NCBI RefSeq assembly: GCF_013408985.1
Contig: NZ_JACBZT010000001.1
Location: 1,178,001 to 1,242,000, forward strand
Source: Petropleomorpha daqingensis
GTDB lineage: Bacteria; Actinomycetota; Actinomycetes; Mycobacteriales; Geodermatophilaceae
Reading direction: 5' to 3'
DNA length: 64,000 nt
Shown: positions 9,313 to 17,509 of the stretch, piece after piece
Layout of the letters: each line of letters opens with the position of its first letter
How positions within the stretch are numbered: position 1 is the first letter of the stretch
The notes under the pieces: model-generated
Database searches by the model: none
Told to the model about the DNA's origin: nothing
The model's input: the letters and a program-made list of their open reading frames with translations, nothing else
Made by a program: the position numbers and the translations under genes

Positions 9313-10197
9313 GTGACCCGCCGTCCCGCCGTGATCCTCGGCGACCGCTCGCTGCCGCCCGGCTACGCCCACCCGCACGCCTCCGAGGAGGCGCGGCGGA
9401 TCGCCGAGGCCGGCACGGGTCTGCGCGCGCAGGTCGGCTCCGGGGTGCACGGCACGTCGATCAGCGGCCAGGACGACCGCGACGAGATGGGCGTGTGCCT
9501 GGAGCCGGCCGCGTTCGTCACCGGTCTGGCACAGGTGCCGGCCGGCGCCGGCTCGCACGCCACCGTCCGGTTCCAGCAGTACCACCGGCACACCGCCTGG
9601 GACCGGCCCGGCGGGCTGGCCAACCGCTCGGGTGCGGGTGATCTGGACGTCGTCGTCTACTCGGCGCGCAAGTGGGCCCGGCTGGCCTGCGAGGGCAACC
9701 CGTCGATCCTGCTGCTGCTCTTCGTCCCGGACGACGAGGTCGTGTTCCGCGACGCGTGCGGCGCCGAGCTCGTGGCGCACGCCGACCGGTTCGTCTCGCA
9801 GCGGGCCGGCGGGCGGTTCCTGGGCTACCTGCAGGCGCAGCGGGCGGCGATGACCGGGGAGGTCGGCGCGAAGACCAACCGGCCGGAACTGGTCGCCGCG
9901 CACGGGTACGACTCGAAGTTCGCGATGCACGCGCTGCGGTTGGGCCTGCAGGGCATCGAGCTGCTCAGCACCGGGCAGATCACCCTGCCCATCCCGGAGC
10001 CGGATCGGACGTACCTGCGGTCGGTCCGCCGCGGCGAGATAGCGCTGCCCGAGGTGCTGGCCGCGATCGCCGACGTCGAGGCGAGGCTGACGGCGCTCCA
10101 GACCGGCAGCGCCGTCCCGCCCGAGCCCGACCGGGCGTGGGTGGACGACTGGCTGCACCGCTCGTACCTGGCGTACTGGGCGGCGCTCGGCGGCTAG
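9313..10197 (+). CDS. Solo RlaP/YcgL-like nucleotidyltransferase
   Basis: A 294-aa protein resembling the DNA-polymerase-beta-like nucleotidyltransferases of COG3541/PF10127. The active-site pattern GS(x)9-11DxD is seen as GSGVHGTSISGQDDRD (residues 42-57) and is followed by GDLDVVVYSARKWARL and the family segment GYDSKFAMHALRLGLQG. Relatives act in RNA-repair operons with RNA ligases, but no repair partner is present here. The GTG start and substrate are uncertain. Its TAG stop overlaps the menD stop in the shared tetranucleotide CTAG. Confidence 0.75.
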   Translation: MTRRPAVILGDRSLPPGYAHPHASEEARRIAEAGTGLRAQVGSGVHGTSISGQDDRDEMGVCLEPAAFVTGLAQVPAGAGSHATVRFQQYHRHTAWDRPGGLANRSGAGDLDVVVYSARKWARLACEGNPSILLLLFVPDDEVVFRDACGAELVAHADRFVSQRAGGRFLGYLQAQRAAMTGEVGAKTNRPELVAAHGYDSKFAMHALRLGLQGIELLSTGQITLPIPEPDRTYLRSVRRGEIALPEVLAAIADVEARLTALQTGSAVPPEPDRAWVDDWLHRSYLAYWAALGG

Positions 10198-11885
10198 CGG
10201 AGGGCGTCGACGGCGGCGTCGCGGAGCTCGCGCGCGAGCCGCGCCTCCTCGCGCTGGTCGGTGCGGACGACGACCACCCGCGGGCCGCCGAGCGCCAGGG
10301 CGGCGCGCAGCTCGTCGGGCGTCGACACCGCCGTCGCGGGCCAGCCCATCGCCTCGGCCACCGCGACCAGGTCGCGGCCGTGCGGGGTGCCGAACACCCG
10401 CCGGTAGTCGGTCGCGTGCCGGTCCTCGCCGGGCTCCAGCTGGGCGAAGATCCCGCCGCCGTCGTCGTCCCGGACGACGACCGTGAGGTCCGGCCGCGAC
10501 TCCCCCTCACCGACGAGCAGCCCGGTCGCGTCGTGCAGGAACGTCAGATCGCCGAGCAGGGCGAACGCGCGGCCGCCGTGCACGGCGGCCGCGCCGATCG
10601 CGGTGGAGATCGTGCCGTCGATGCCGGCGACGCCGCGGTTGGCCAGCACCGTGACGTCGCCGCGGGGCACGGCCAGCCGGTCGACGTCGCGGACCGGCGT
10701 CGACGAGCCGAGCACGAGCAGCGATCCGGCCGGCAGCGCGGCCACGAGGTCGCGGGCGAGCCGGGCGGCGCTCAGCGCCGGGGCGGCGTCGAGGACGGCG
10801 TCGACGGCCGCACCGACCCGGTCGGCCGCGACGGCCCACTCGCGGGCCCACCCGCCGTCGATGTGCGGGCCGCCCTCCCCCGGGCCGGCGGAGAAGTTGA
10901 CACCGACGGTCGTCGCGCTGCGGGCCGCGTCGGCCCAGCGGGCGGTCCCGGACGTCACCTCGACCTCGACCCGCGGGTCGGCCAGCAGCGCCGACACCGG
11001 CCGGGAGAGCGTCGGCCGGCCGAGCACGACGACGCGGTCGGGCAGGTGCTCGTCGAGCCACTCGCGCGCACCGAGCAACAGCACGCCGCCGCGCAGCGCA
11101 CCGGATATCCAGGCGCCGCTGCTCGGCTCGGCGACGACCGGCCAGAACCGCTCGACGTTCTCCGCGGCGATCCGGCCCCACGAGGCGGGGCCGTCGCCGG
11201 CCACGAGCAGCGTCCGCGGCGACCAGGTGACGTCCGTGGTCGTCCGGCCCGCGCGGGGGCGCACGCCGGTCCACGCCGCGCCGCCGTCGCGACCGGCCCA
11301 GGGGCCGGTGAGCTCGCCGGGCTCGTCGTCGGGCAGGAGCGGCTCGCGCAGCGGCAGGTTCAGGTGCACCGGCCCCGGGTCGGCGGACAGCTCGCCGCGG
11401 GCCACGAGCAGCGCCCGGGAGACCACCGAGCGCCAGTACCGGTTCTGCGCCTGCTCGCGGCCGGCCTCGGGGACGCCGACGTCGGCGGCCCAGCGCACCG
11501 CGCCGCCGTAGAGCGCGGTCTGCTCGATCGTCTGGTTGGCGCCGGTCGCGCGCAGCTCCGGCGGCCGGTCGGCGGTCAGCGCGACCAGCGGCACCCCGCT
11601 CGCGTCGGCCTCGAGCACGGCGGCGTGCAGGTGGGCGGTCGCCGTCCCGGACGTGGTCAGCACGGGCACCGGGCGGCCGGAGGCCTTGGCCAGCCCGAGG
11701 GCGAGGAAGGCCGCCGTCCGCTCGTCGATGCGCACGTGCAACCGCAGCCGGCCGGTCCGCTCCGCGGCGGCCAGGGCCAGCGCAACGGGTGCCGAGCGCG
11801 AGCCGGGCGCCAGGACGGCGTCGGTGACCCCGCCGCGGACCAGCTCGTCGACCAGGACGCGGGCGAAGGCGGTGGCCGGGTTCAC
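10194..11885 (-). CDS. menD: 2-succinyl-5-enolpyruvyl-6-hydroxy-3-cyclohexene-1-carboxylate synthase
   Basis: SEPHCHC synthase, a thiamine-diphosphate enzyme that joins 2-oxoglutarate to isochorismate. It is 563 aa, with N-terminal APGSRSAPVALAL, RIDERTAAFLALGLAK, LTTSGTATAHLHAAVLEA and ALTADRPPELRATGANQTI; the ThDP-binding GDLTFLHDATGLL lies in the C-terminal domain. The GTG at 11885 overlaps the menC stop (GTGA), so menC-menD are translationally coupled. Confidence 0.95.
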   Translation of the reverse strand: MNPATAFARVLVDELVRGGVTDAVLAPGSRSAPVALALAAAERTGRLRLHVRIDERTAAFLALGLAKASGRPVPVLTTSGTATAHLHAAVLEADASGVPLVALTADRPPELRATGANQTIEQTALYGGAVRWAADVGVPEAGREQAQNRYWRSVVSRALLVARGELSADPGPVHLNLPLREPLLPDDEPGELTGPWAGRDGGAAWTGVRPRAGRTTTDVTWSPRTLLVAGDGPASWGRIAAENVERFWPVVAEPSSGAWISGALRGGVLLLGAREWLDEHLPDRVVVLGRPTLSRPVSALLADPRVEVEVTSGTARWADAARSATTVGVNFSAGPGEGGPHIDGGWAREWAVAADRVGAAVDAVLDAAPALSAARLARDLVAALPAGSLLVLGSSTPVRDVDRLAVPRGDVTVLANRGVAGIDGTISTAIGAAAVHGGRAFALLGDLTFLHDATGLLVGEGESRPDLTVVVRDDDGGGIFAQLEPGEDRHATDYRRVFGTPHGRDLVAVAEAMGWPATAVSTPDELRAALALGGPRVVVVRTDQREEARLARELRDAAVDALR

Positions 11886-12808
11886 GCCTGCACCGCCGCG
11901 AGCCGCGCCCGCCACCGCGCCTCGGTCTCCGGGTCGGCGGCCACCTGGGGCAGCCGGTCCGGCTCGGGACGGACGACGGGCAGCGCACCGTCCACCGGGA
12001 GCAGCGGCGTGCTCGTGACGTCGTCGGTGAACAGCGCCACGGTGGCCAGCCCGCAGGCGAACGGCAGCTCGGGCAGCGCCGCGGCCAGCGCGACACCGGC
12101 GGCGATGCCGACCGACGACTCCAGGGCGCTCGACACCACGCAGGGCAGGCCGTGCGCCTCGGCGACGCGCAGCGCCGCGCGCACCCCGCCCAGCGGTTGC
12201 ACCTTGAGGACGACGACGTCGCAGACCTCGCGCAGGTCGACCGCGAGCGGGTCGGCCGCCCGCCGCACCACTTCGTCGGCGGCGATCCGGACGTCGATCC
12301 GCCGGCGCAGCACCAGCAGGTCGTCGAGCGACGCGCAGGGCTGCTCGACGTACTCCAGCCCCACCCGGTCGAGGTGCTTGATCCGCTCGACGGCGGTGTC
12401 GACGTCCCAGGCCGCGTTGGCGTCGACCCGGATCGCACCGTCGGGACCGAGCGCGTCGCGGACGGCCTCCACCCGCGCGAGGTCGTCGTCCTCGCTCTGA
12501 CCGGGCTCGGCGACCTTGACCTTGGCGGTGCGGCAGCCGGAGGCGGTGACGATCGCGCGCGCCCGCTCGGCGTCGACGGCGGGCACGGTCACGTTGACCG
12601 GCACGCGGTCGCGGACCGGCGCCGGCCAGCCCTCCGTGGCCGCCTCGTGCGCGGCGGCCCACCAGCGGCGGCTCTCGGCGACGTCGTAGTCCCAGAACGG
12701 CGAGAACTCGCCCCAGCCGGCCGGTCCCCGCACGAGCACGCCGTCGCGGACGTCGATGCCGCGGAAACGGGTGCGCATCGGCACGGACCACACCTGCGCC
12801 GACATCAC
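11882..12808 (-). CDS. menC: o-Succinylbenzoate synthase
   Basis: An enolase-superfamily enzyme of about 308 aa that dehydrates SHCHC to o-succinylbenzoate. The catalytic Lys is in CRTAKVKVAE, and the metal ligands are in RVDANAAWD, YVEQPC and AADEVV, in the expected order. Start: GTG at 12808, directly before an in-frame ATG at 12805. The GTG is preferred because a TAGGCT box ends exactly 7 nt upstream, as in other leaderless genes here; an ATG start would be 10 nt away. It is divergent from menE. Confidence 0.92.
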   Translation of the reverse strand: MMSAQVWSVPMRTRFRGIDVRDGVLVRGPAGWGEFSPFWDYDVAESRRWWAAAHEAATEGWPAPVRDRVPVNVTVPAVDAERARAIVTASGCRTAKVKVAEPGQSEDDDLARVEAVRDALGPDGAIRVDANAAWDVDTAVERIKHLDRVGLEYVEQPCASLDDLLVLRRRIDVRIAADEVVRRAADPLAVDLREVCDVVVLKVQPLGGVRAALRVAEAHGLPCVVSSALESSVGIAAGVALAAALPELPFACGLATVALFTDDVTSTPLLPVDGALPVVRPEPDRLPQVAADPETEARWRARLAAVQA

Positions 12809-12815
12809 GCGGAAC

Positions 12816-12821
12816 AGCCTA
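12816..12821 (-). promoter_or_regulatory. Leaderless -10 box of menC-menD
   Basis: TAGGCT on the reverse strand, 7 nt before the GTG at 12808. Confidence 0.5.
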
Positions 12822-12836
12822 CTTTCGGCAGCGACG

Positions 12837-12842
12837 TAGGCT
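12837..12842 (+). promoter_or_regulatory. Leaderless -10 box of menE-menA
   Basis: TAGGCT ends 8 nt before the menE GTG at 12851; it lies 15 bp from the opposing menC -10 box. Confidence 0.5.
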
Positions 12843-12850
12843 TGCCTGTC

Positions 12851-13984
12851 GTGGCCAGGCACCTCACCCTCGTGCCCGCGCCCGGCCGCTCCGAGGACGC
12901 CGTCCTGTCCGATGTGGAGCCCGCCGTGCGCGCCTGCCTGGCCGGTACGGCGCCGCTCGCCGTCCTGCCCGCGGGTGCGCCGGCCGCTGTCGAGGCCGCC
13001 CACGCCGTCCTCCGCCCCGACGAGCCGCTCGAGGACGGCGCCGACCTCGTCGTCGTGACCTCGGGCTCGACCGGCACCGGCCGGGGCGTGCTGCTGCCGG
13101 CCTCCGCGCTCACCGCCTCCGCCACCGCCACCCACGACCGGCTCGGCGGCCCCGGGTCCTGGCTGCTCGCGCTGCCCGCCTCGGCGATCGCCGGTCTGCA
13201 GGTGCTCTGCCGCGGGGTGGTCGCCGGTCACCGTCCGACCGTGCTGGGCGAGGACGAGCGGCTGGCCGACGCGGTCGAGCGCATGCCGGCCGGGCGGCGG
13301 TACACCGCGCTCGTGCCGACCCAGCTGCGCCGCTACCTCGACGCCGAGCCGGTGGCGCTATCCGCGTTCGACGCGGTCCTGGTCGGCGGCGCGGCGACCG
13401 ACCCGGCGCTGCTCGACCGGGCGCGCGACGCGGGGGTCGCGGTGGCCACGACCTACGGCATGACCGAGACCGCCGGGGGCTGCGTCTACGACGGGGTGCC
13501 GCTGGACGGCGTCCGCGTGCGGGTGGCCGACGGCGTCGAGATCGCCGGGCCGACGCTCGCCCTCGGCTACCGGCTCGACCCCGAGGGGACGGCCGTGGCG
13601 TTCGCCGACGGCTGGTTCCGCACCCGCGACGCCGGCTCGATCGACCACGAGGGCCGGCTGACCGTGCACGGCCGGCTGGACGACGTCCTCATCAGCGGCG
13701 GGGTGAACGTGGCGCCCCAGGCCGTGGAGGCGGCGCTGCGCGAGCACGCCGACGTGGCCGACGCGGTCGTCTTCGGCCGGCCCGACGAGGAGTGGGGGCA
13801 GCGCGTCGTGGCCGCCGTCGTCCCGGCGCCCGGCGCGCAGCCGGCGCTGGCGGACCTGCGGCCGTGGGTGACCGACCGGCTGGGAGCCCCTGCCGCACCG
13901 AAGGAGCTGCACCTGATCGCCGCCGTCCCGACCCTGCACACGGGCAAGCCCGACCGCCGCGGTGTCGCGGAGGGATTGCGCTGA
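12851..13984 (+). CDS. menE: o-Succinylbenzoate-CoA ligase
   Basis: A short AMP-binding (ANL) enzyme of 377 aa that activates o-succinylbenzoate. The P-loop-like VVVTSGSTGTGRGVLL, the ATTYGMTETAGGCVYDG adenylate motif and the hinge GRLDDVLISGGVNVAPQAVE are present, and the C-terminal Lys is in TGKPDRRGV. The missing N-terminal part compared with other ligases is typical of actinobacterial MenE. Its stop overlaps the menA ATG (ATGA). Confidence 0.93.
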   Translation: MARHLTLVPAPGRSEDAVLSDVEPAVRACLAGTAPLAVLPAGAPAAVEAAHAVLRPDEPLEDGADLVVVTSGSTGTGRGVLLPASALTASATATHDRLGGPGSWLLALPASAIAGLQVLCRGVVAGHRPTVLGEDERLADAVERMPAGRRYTALVPTQLRRYLDAEPVALSAFDAVLVGGAATDPALLDRARDAGVAVATTYGMTETAGGCVYDGVPLDGVRVRVADGVEIAGPTLALGYRLDPEGTAVAFADGWFRTRDAGSIDHEGRLTVHGRLDDVLISGGVNVAPQAVEAALREHADVADAVVFGRPDEEWGQRVVAAVVPAPGAQPALADLRPWVTDRLGAPAAPKELHLIAAVPTLHTGKPDRRGVAEGLR

Positions 13985-14856
13985 TGGCCACGCCCGCGCA
14001 GTGGGTGGCCGGCGCCCGGGTGCGCACGCTGCCGGCCGCCGTCGCCCCGGTGTTCGTCGGCACCGGCGTCGCCGCGGGGCTCGACGGGTTCCGGCTCGTA
14101 CCGGCGCTGCTGGCGCTGGTCGTCGCGCTGGCCCTGCAGATCGCGGTGAACTACGCCAACGACTACTCCGACGGCATCCGCGGCACCGACGCCGACCGCG
14201 TCGGGCCGATGCGGCTGGTGGGCTCGGGGGCGGCGACGCCGCGGCAGGTGCTCACGGCCACGGTGCTCGCGTTCGCCGTCGCCGCCGTCGCCGGGCTCGT
14301 GCTCGCCGCGATGTCGAGCTGGTGGCTGCTCGCCGTGGGGGCCGCCTGCATCGTCGCGGCGTGGACCTACACCGGCGGCCCGATCCCCTACGGCTACCGG
14401 GCGCTCGGCGAGATCTTCGTCTTCGTCTTCTTCGGTCTGGTCGCCGTCGTGGGGACGACGTTCGTCCAGACGCAGTCGGTGGAGCGGCTGGCGTTCGCCT
14501 GCGCCGTCCCGGTCGGGCTGCTCATCGTGGCGATCCTGGTGGCCAACAACCTGCGGGACATCCCGGGCGACGCCGCCGTCGGCAAGCGCACGCTCGCCGT
14601 CGTCCTGGGCGACCGCGCCACCCGTGTGGGTTACATCGCACTCCTCGTCGGGGCATTCATTGCGATCATGGGGATCGGACTGGTGCGGCCCTGGGCGCTG
14701 CTCGGGCTCGTCGCGGCGCCGCTCGCCGTACCACCCGGTCGCATCGTCCTGGGCGGCGGCCGGGGCCCCGAGCTCATCGCCGTGCTGCAGGGGACCGGGC
14801 TGCTGACCCTGCTCACAGGGGTGATGCTCGGTATCGGAACAGCCCTCAGCGGCTGA
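13984..14856 (+). CDS. menA: 1,4-Dihydroxy-2-naphthoate polyprenyltransferase
   Basis: A UbiA-family membrane prenyltransferase, 290 aa with about eight or nine hydrophobic segments. It attaches the isoprenoid tail to dihydroxynaphthoate. The first Asp-rich motif NYANDYSDGIRGTD (about residues 56-69) and the second, NNLRDIPGDAAVGKRTLA (about 182-199), are clear. Coupled to menE by a 4-nt overlap. Confidence 0.95.
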   Translation: MATPAQWVAGARVRTLPAAVAPVFVGTGVAAGLDGFRLVPALLALVVALALQIAVNYANDYSDGIRGTDADRVGPMRLVGSGAATPRQVLTATVLAFAVAAVAGLVLAAMSSWWLLAVGAACIVAAWTYTGGPIPYGYRALGEIFVFVFFGLVAVVGTTFVQTQSVERLAFACAVPVGLLIVAILVANNLRDIPGDAAVGKRTLAVVLGDRATRVGYIALLVGAFIAIMGIGLVRPWALLGLVAAPLAVPPGRIVLGGGRGPELIAVLQGTGLLTLLTGVMLGIGTALSG

Positions 14857-14875
14857 CTTTCGGGCGGAAGATCTT

Positions 14876-14915
14876 CCCGCTGCCCGTCGCTGCACGGACG
14901 TAGGACGGCAGCGGG
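14876..14915 (+). promoter_or_regulatory. Leader hairpin touching the ribosome binding site of the downstream fusion gene
   Basis: CCCGCTGCC (14876-14884) pairs with GGCAGCGGG (14907-14915), and GTC/GAC extends the stem after a one-base bulge. The right arm runs straight into GGGGAGGG, the ribosome binding site of the gene at 14930. It could be a terminator remnant for menE-menA or a translational control element. Confidence 0.4.
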
Positions 14916-14929
14916 GAGGGAGACCCACG

Positions 14930-17410
14930 GTGGCAACCACGGAGGAACTGCTCAACGCGGTCGACGAGGTCGTGTCCGACGGAGTGCGGCGCGGACTGCT
15001 GCACAACGTCGTCGAGGACACCGCCCTGGACGGTCGGCACGTCACGATCGACGGCCGCCGCATGGTGAACTTCGGCTCCTGCTCCTACCTCGGGCTGGAG
15101 ATGCACCCCGCGCTCAAGGCCGGCGTGCACGACGCGGTCGACCGCTTCGGCACCCAGTTCTCCTCGTCCCGCGTCTACGCCGCTGCGCCCCTCTACCGCG
15201 AGGTCGAGGAGACGCTGTCCCGGCTGTTCGGGCGCGGCGCCATCGTCACCCCCTCGACGTCCATGGGGCACATCGCCACGATGCCGACGCTGATCGGCGA
15301 CCGCGACGTCCTGGTCATGGACCACCAGGTCCACCACTCCGTGCAGACGGCGGCGAAGCTGGTCCAGTCCGGCGGCGCGCGCGTCGAGCTCATCCCGCAC
15401 GGCGACCTGAGGACGCTCGAGAAGCGGCTGGAGAGCTACAAGCGCACGCACCGGCGGGTCTGGTTCGCCGCCGACGGGCTGTACTCCATGTACGCCGACC
15501 TGCTGCCCACCGAGGAGCTCGACGAGCTCGCCGCGCGGCACGACAACCTGTGGCTCTACATCGACGACGCGCACGCCGTCTCGTGGACCGGCCGGCACGG
15601 CCGCGGCCACGCGCTGGAGCACCTCGCCCCCGCGACGCTCGCCCGGACCGTCGTCGCCGCGTCGCTGAACAAGTCCTTCGCCGCCTCGGGCGGTGCGATG
15701 ACCTTCCCCGACGAGGAGACCCGCGGCCGGGTGCTCCGGGTCGGCGCCCCGCTGATCTTCTCCGGGCCGGTGCAGCCGCCGATGCTGGGCGCGATCCTCG
15801 CCTCCGCGCGGCTGCATATGACGCCCGAGATCGCCGAGCGCCAGGATCTGCTGCTCGACCGGATCCGGCTGTTCAACAAGCTGGCCGCCGAGGCGGAGCT
15901 GCCGGTGGTCTCGGAGTCCGAGACGCCGATCCGCTGCGTCGGCGCCGGGGTGTCCTCGGTCGCCTACCGGCTGGTGGAGCGGCTGCGCTCGGCCGGGTAC
16001 CACGTCAACACCGCCTCGTTCCCCGCCGTCCCGGCCAAGCGCAGCGGTGCGCGCATCACGATCACGGCGCACCACACCGAGGACGACGTCGCTGGCCTGG
16101 TGAGCGCGCTCGCCGAGCACCTGCCGGCCGCGATCACCGACGAGGGCGCCTCGGTGGCCGACCTGCACCGCGCGTTCCACCGGCAGCTGCGCGGCCGCCA
16201 GGTGCTCGGTGCCGAGGAGGCGCCGTCGAAGCCGCGCCGGCCGGCCCTGCGGCTGGAGCACCACCGCTCGATCGCGACGATCGACGCCGGCGAGTGGGAC
16301 CGGCTGCTCGGCACCCGCGGCACGTTCACCGCCGCGGCGCTGCGCACCTTCGAGTCGGTGTTCGACCAGGGCGGCACCGGAGCCGCCGGCCAGACCGAGG
16401 ACGCCTGGGACTTCCACTACTGGATCGTCCGCGACCGCTCGGGCGTGCCCGTCGCCGCCACGTTCTTCACCACCGCGCTGTGGAAGGACGACATGCTCTC
16501 CTCGGCGGCGGTCAGCCGCGAGGTGGAGCGCCGCCGCACCGAGACGGCGGACAGCTACCTGCTGACGTCGTCCACGCTCGGGATGGGGTCGCTGCTCACC
16601 GAGGGCGACCACCTCTACCTCGACCGCTCGCGCGACTGGCGCGGGGCGCTGCGGATGATCCTGTCCGCGGCCCGGCACGAGGAGGACCTCGCCGGTGCCG
16701 GCGCGATCGTCCTGCGGGACCTGCCCGACGGGGACGACGAGATGCACGCGTTCCTGCTCGGCGAGGGGCTGATGCGCCTCCCGCTCTGGAACACCTGGGT
16801 GCGGCACGTCGGCTTCACCGACGACGAGGAGTTCCTGGCCGGGCTCACCCGCAAGCACCGGTACCACCAGCGGACCCGCGTCCTGGCCTGGGAGCCGCGG
16901 TACCAGGTGGACGTGCTGCCCGGCGGCAGTCGTGAGGCGCTCGCCCTGGACGACGCGACCCGCGACCGGCTGTACGAGCTGTACCGCAACGTGCACGCGC
17001 GCTCGTTCGAGCTCAACGTCTTCCCGCTGCCGCGCCGGGTCATCGATTCCGCGCTCGAGTCCCCGGCGTGGGAGATCGTGCTCCTGTCCCTGCCCGAGGT
17101 GTCGTCGTCGCCCGTGGCCTTCGCGGTGCAGCACGTCGTGCCCGGCGAGGACGGGCACGTCGCGCCGTTGTTCGTCGGGCTGGACTACGAGTACGTGCCG
17201 ACCCACCACAGCTACCAGCAGCTGCTCTTCCAGTCGGTGCGCAGCGCCCTGCGGCACGGCGCCCCGCGGATCCTGTACGGCATGAGCGCCGACCTGCACA
17301 AGGCGCGCTTCGGGGCGACGTCGGAGAAGCGGTGGGCCTACGTCCAGCCGACGGAGACCTTCAACGCCGACGTGCTGGCCCGGGTCGCGGAGAGCGTCGG
17401 CGTGAGCTGA
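14930..17410 (+). CDS. Alpha-oxoamine synthase / FemAB-like acyltransferase fusion
   Basis: An 826-aa two-part enzyme. Residues about 1-410 are a PLP-dependent alpha-oxoamine synthase (the family of serine palmitoyltransferase, KBL and BioF): NFGSCSYLGL, the STSMGHIA region, IDDAHAVSWTG (211-221) and the PLP lysine K248 in SLNKSFAASGG. Residues about 430-826 resemble GNAT/FemAB-type acyltransferases, ending in a typical ILYGMSADLHKARFGATSEK segment. A strong GGGGAGGG lies upstream of the GTG. The parts suggest decarboxylative condensation of an amino acid with an acyl-CoA, then N-acylation, as in ceramide-like lipids; this is inference. It stands alone, downstream of menA. Confidence 0.85.
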   Translation: MATTEELLNAVDEVVSDGVRRGLLHNVVEDTALDGRHVTIDGRRMVNFGSCSYLGLEMHPALKAGVHDAVDRFGTQFSSSRVYAAAPLYREVEETLSRLFGRGAIVTPSTSMGHIATMPTLIGDRDVLVMDHQVHHSVQTAAKLVQSGGARVELIPHGDLRTLEKRLESYKRTHRRVWFAADGLYSMYADLLPTEELDELAARHDNLWLYIDDAHAVSWTGRHGRGHALEHLAPATLARTVVAASLNKSFAASGGAMTFPDEETRGRVLRVGAPLIFSGPVQPPMLGAILASARLHMTPEIAERQDLLLDRIRLFNKLAAEAELPVVSESETPIRCVGAGVSSVAYRLVERLRSAGYHVNTASFPAVPAKRSGARITITAHHTEDDVAGLVSALAEHLPAAITDEGASVADLHRAFHRQLRGRQVLGAEEAPSKPRRPALRLEHHRSIATIDAGEWDRLLGTRGTFTAAALRTFESVFDQGGTGAAGQTEDAWDFHYWIVRDRSGVPVAATFFTTALWKDDMLSSAAVSREVERRRTETADSYLLTSSTLGMGSLLTEGDHLYLDRSRDWRGALRMILSAARHEEDLAGAGAIVLRDLPDGDDEMHAFLLGEGLMRLPLWNTWVRHVGFTDDEEFLAGLTRKHRYHQRTRVLAWEPRYQVDVLPGGSREALALDDATRDRLYELYRNVHARSFELNVFPLPRRVIDSALESPAWEIVLLSLPEVSSSPVAFAVQHVVPGEDGHVAPLFVGLDYEYVPTHHSYQQLLFQSVRSALRHGAPRILYGMSADLHKARFGATSEKRWAYVQPTETFNADVLARVAESVGVS

Positions 17411-17496
17411 GCGGCGGGGCTGTCAACCCCGGACGGCAACCTGTGGACAGGGCTCTGACCTGGGGATTCGCCCCGGCGTCGAGACCGGTGCGTCGC

Positions 17497-17502
17497 TAGC
17501 GT
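17497..17502 (+). promoter_or_regulatory. Leaderless -10 box of the HNH gene
   Basis: TAGCGT ends 7 nt before the ATG at 17510. A CTGTGGACAG motif lies about 50 nt upstream (near 17440). Confidence 0.45.
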
Positions 17503-17509
17503 TGCGGTC

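Noticed and set aside
9672-12500. Very long (over 900 codons) forward open frame across menD and menC
   Set aside because: Covers parts of four confident genes, and its product is Arg/Gly-rich without any domain.
14846-17299. Long reverse open frame opposite the oxoamine synthase fusion
   Set aside because: No recognisable motif; it mirrors the conserved PLP enzyme on the forward strand.
17430-17450. DnaA box or LexA box before the HNH gene (CTGTGGACAG)
   Set aside because: Only a loose match to TTGTGGATAA and no second box; no SOS-type palindrome.
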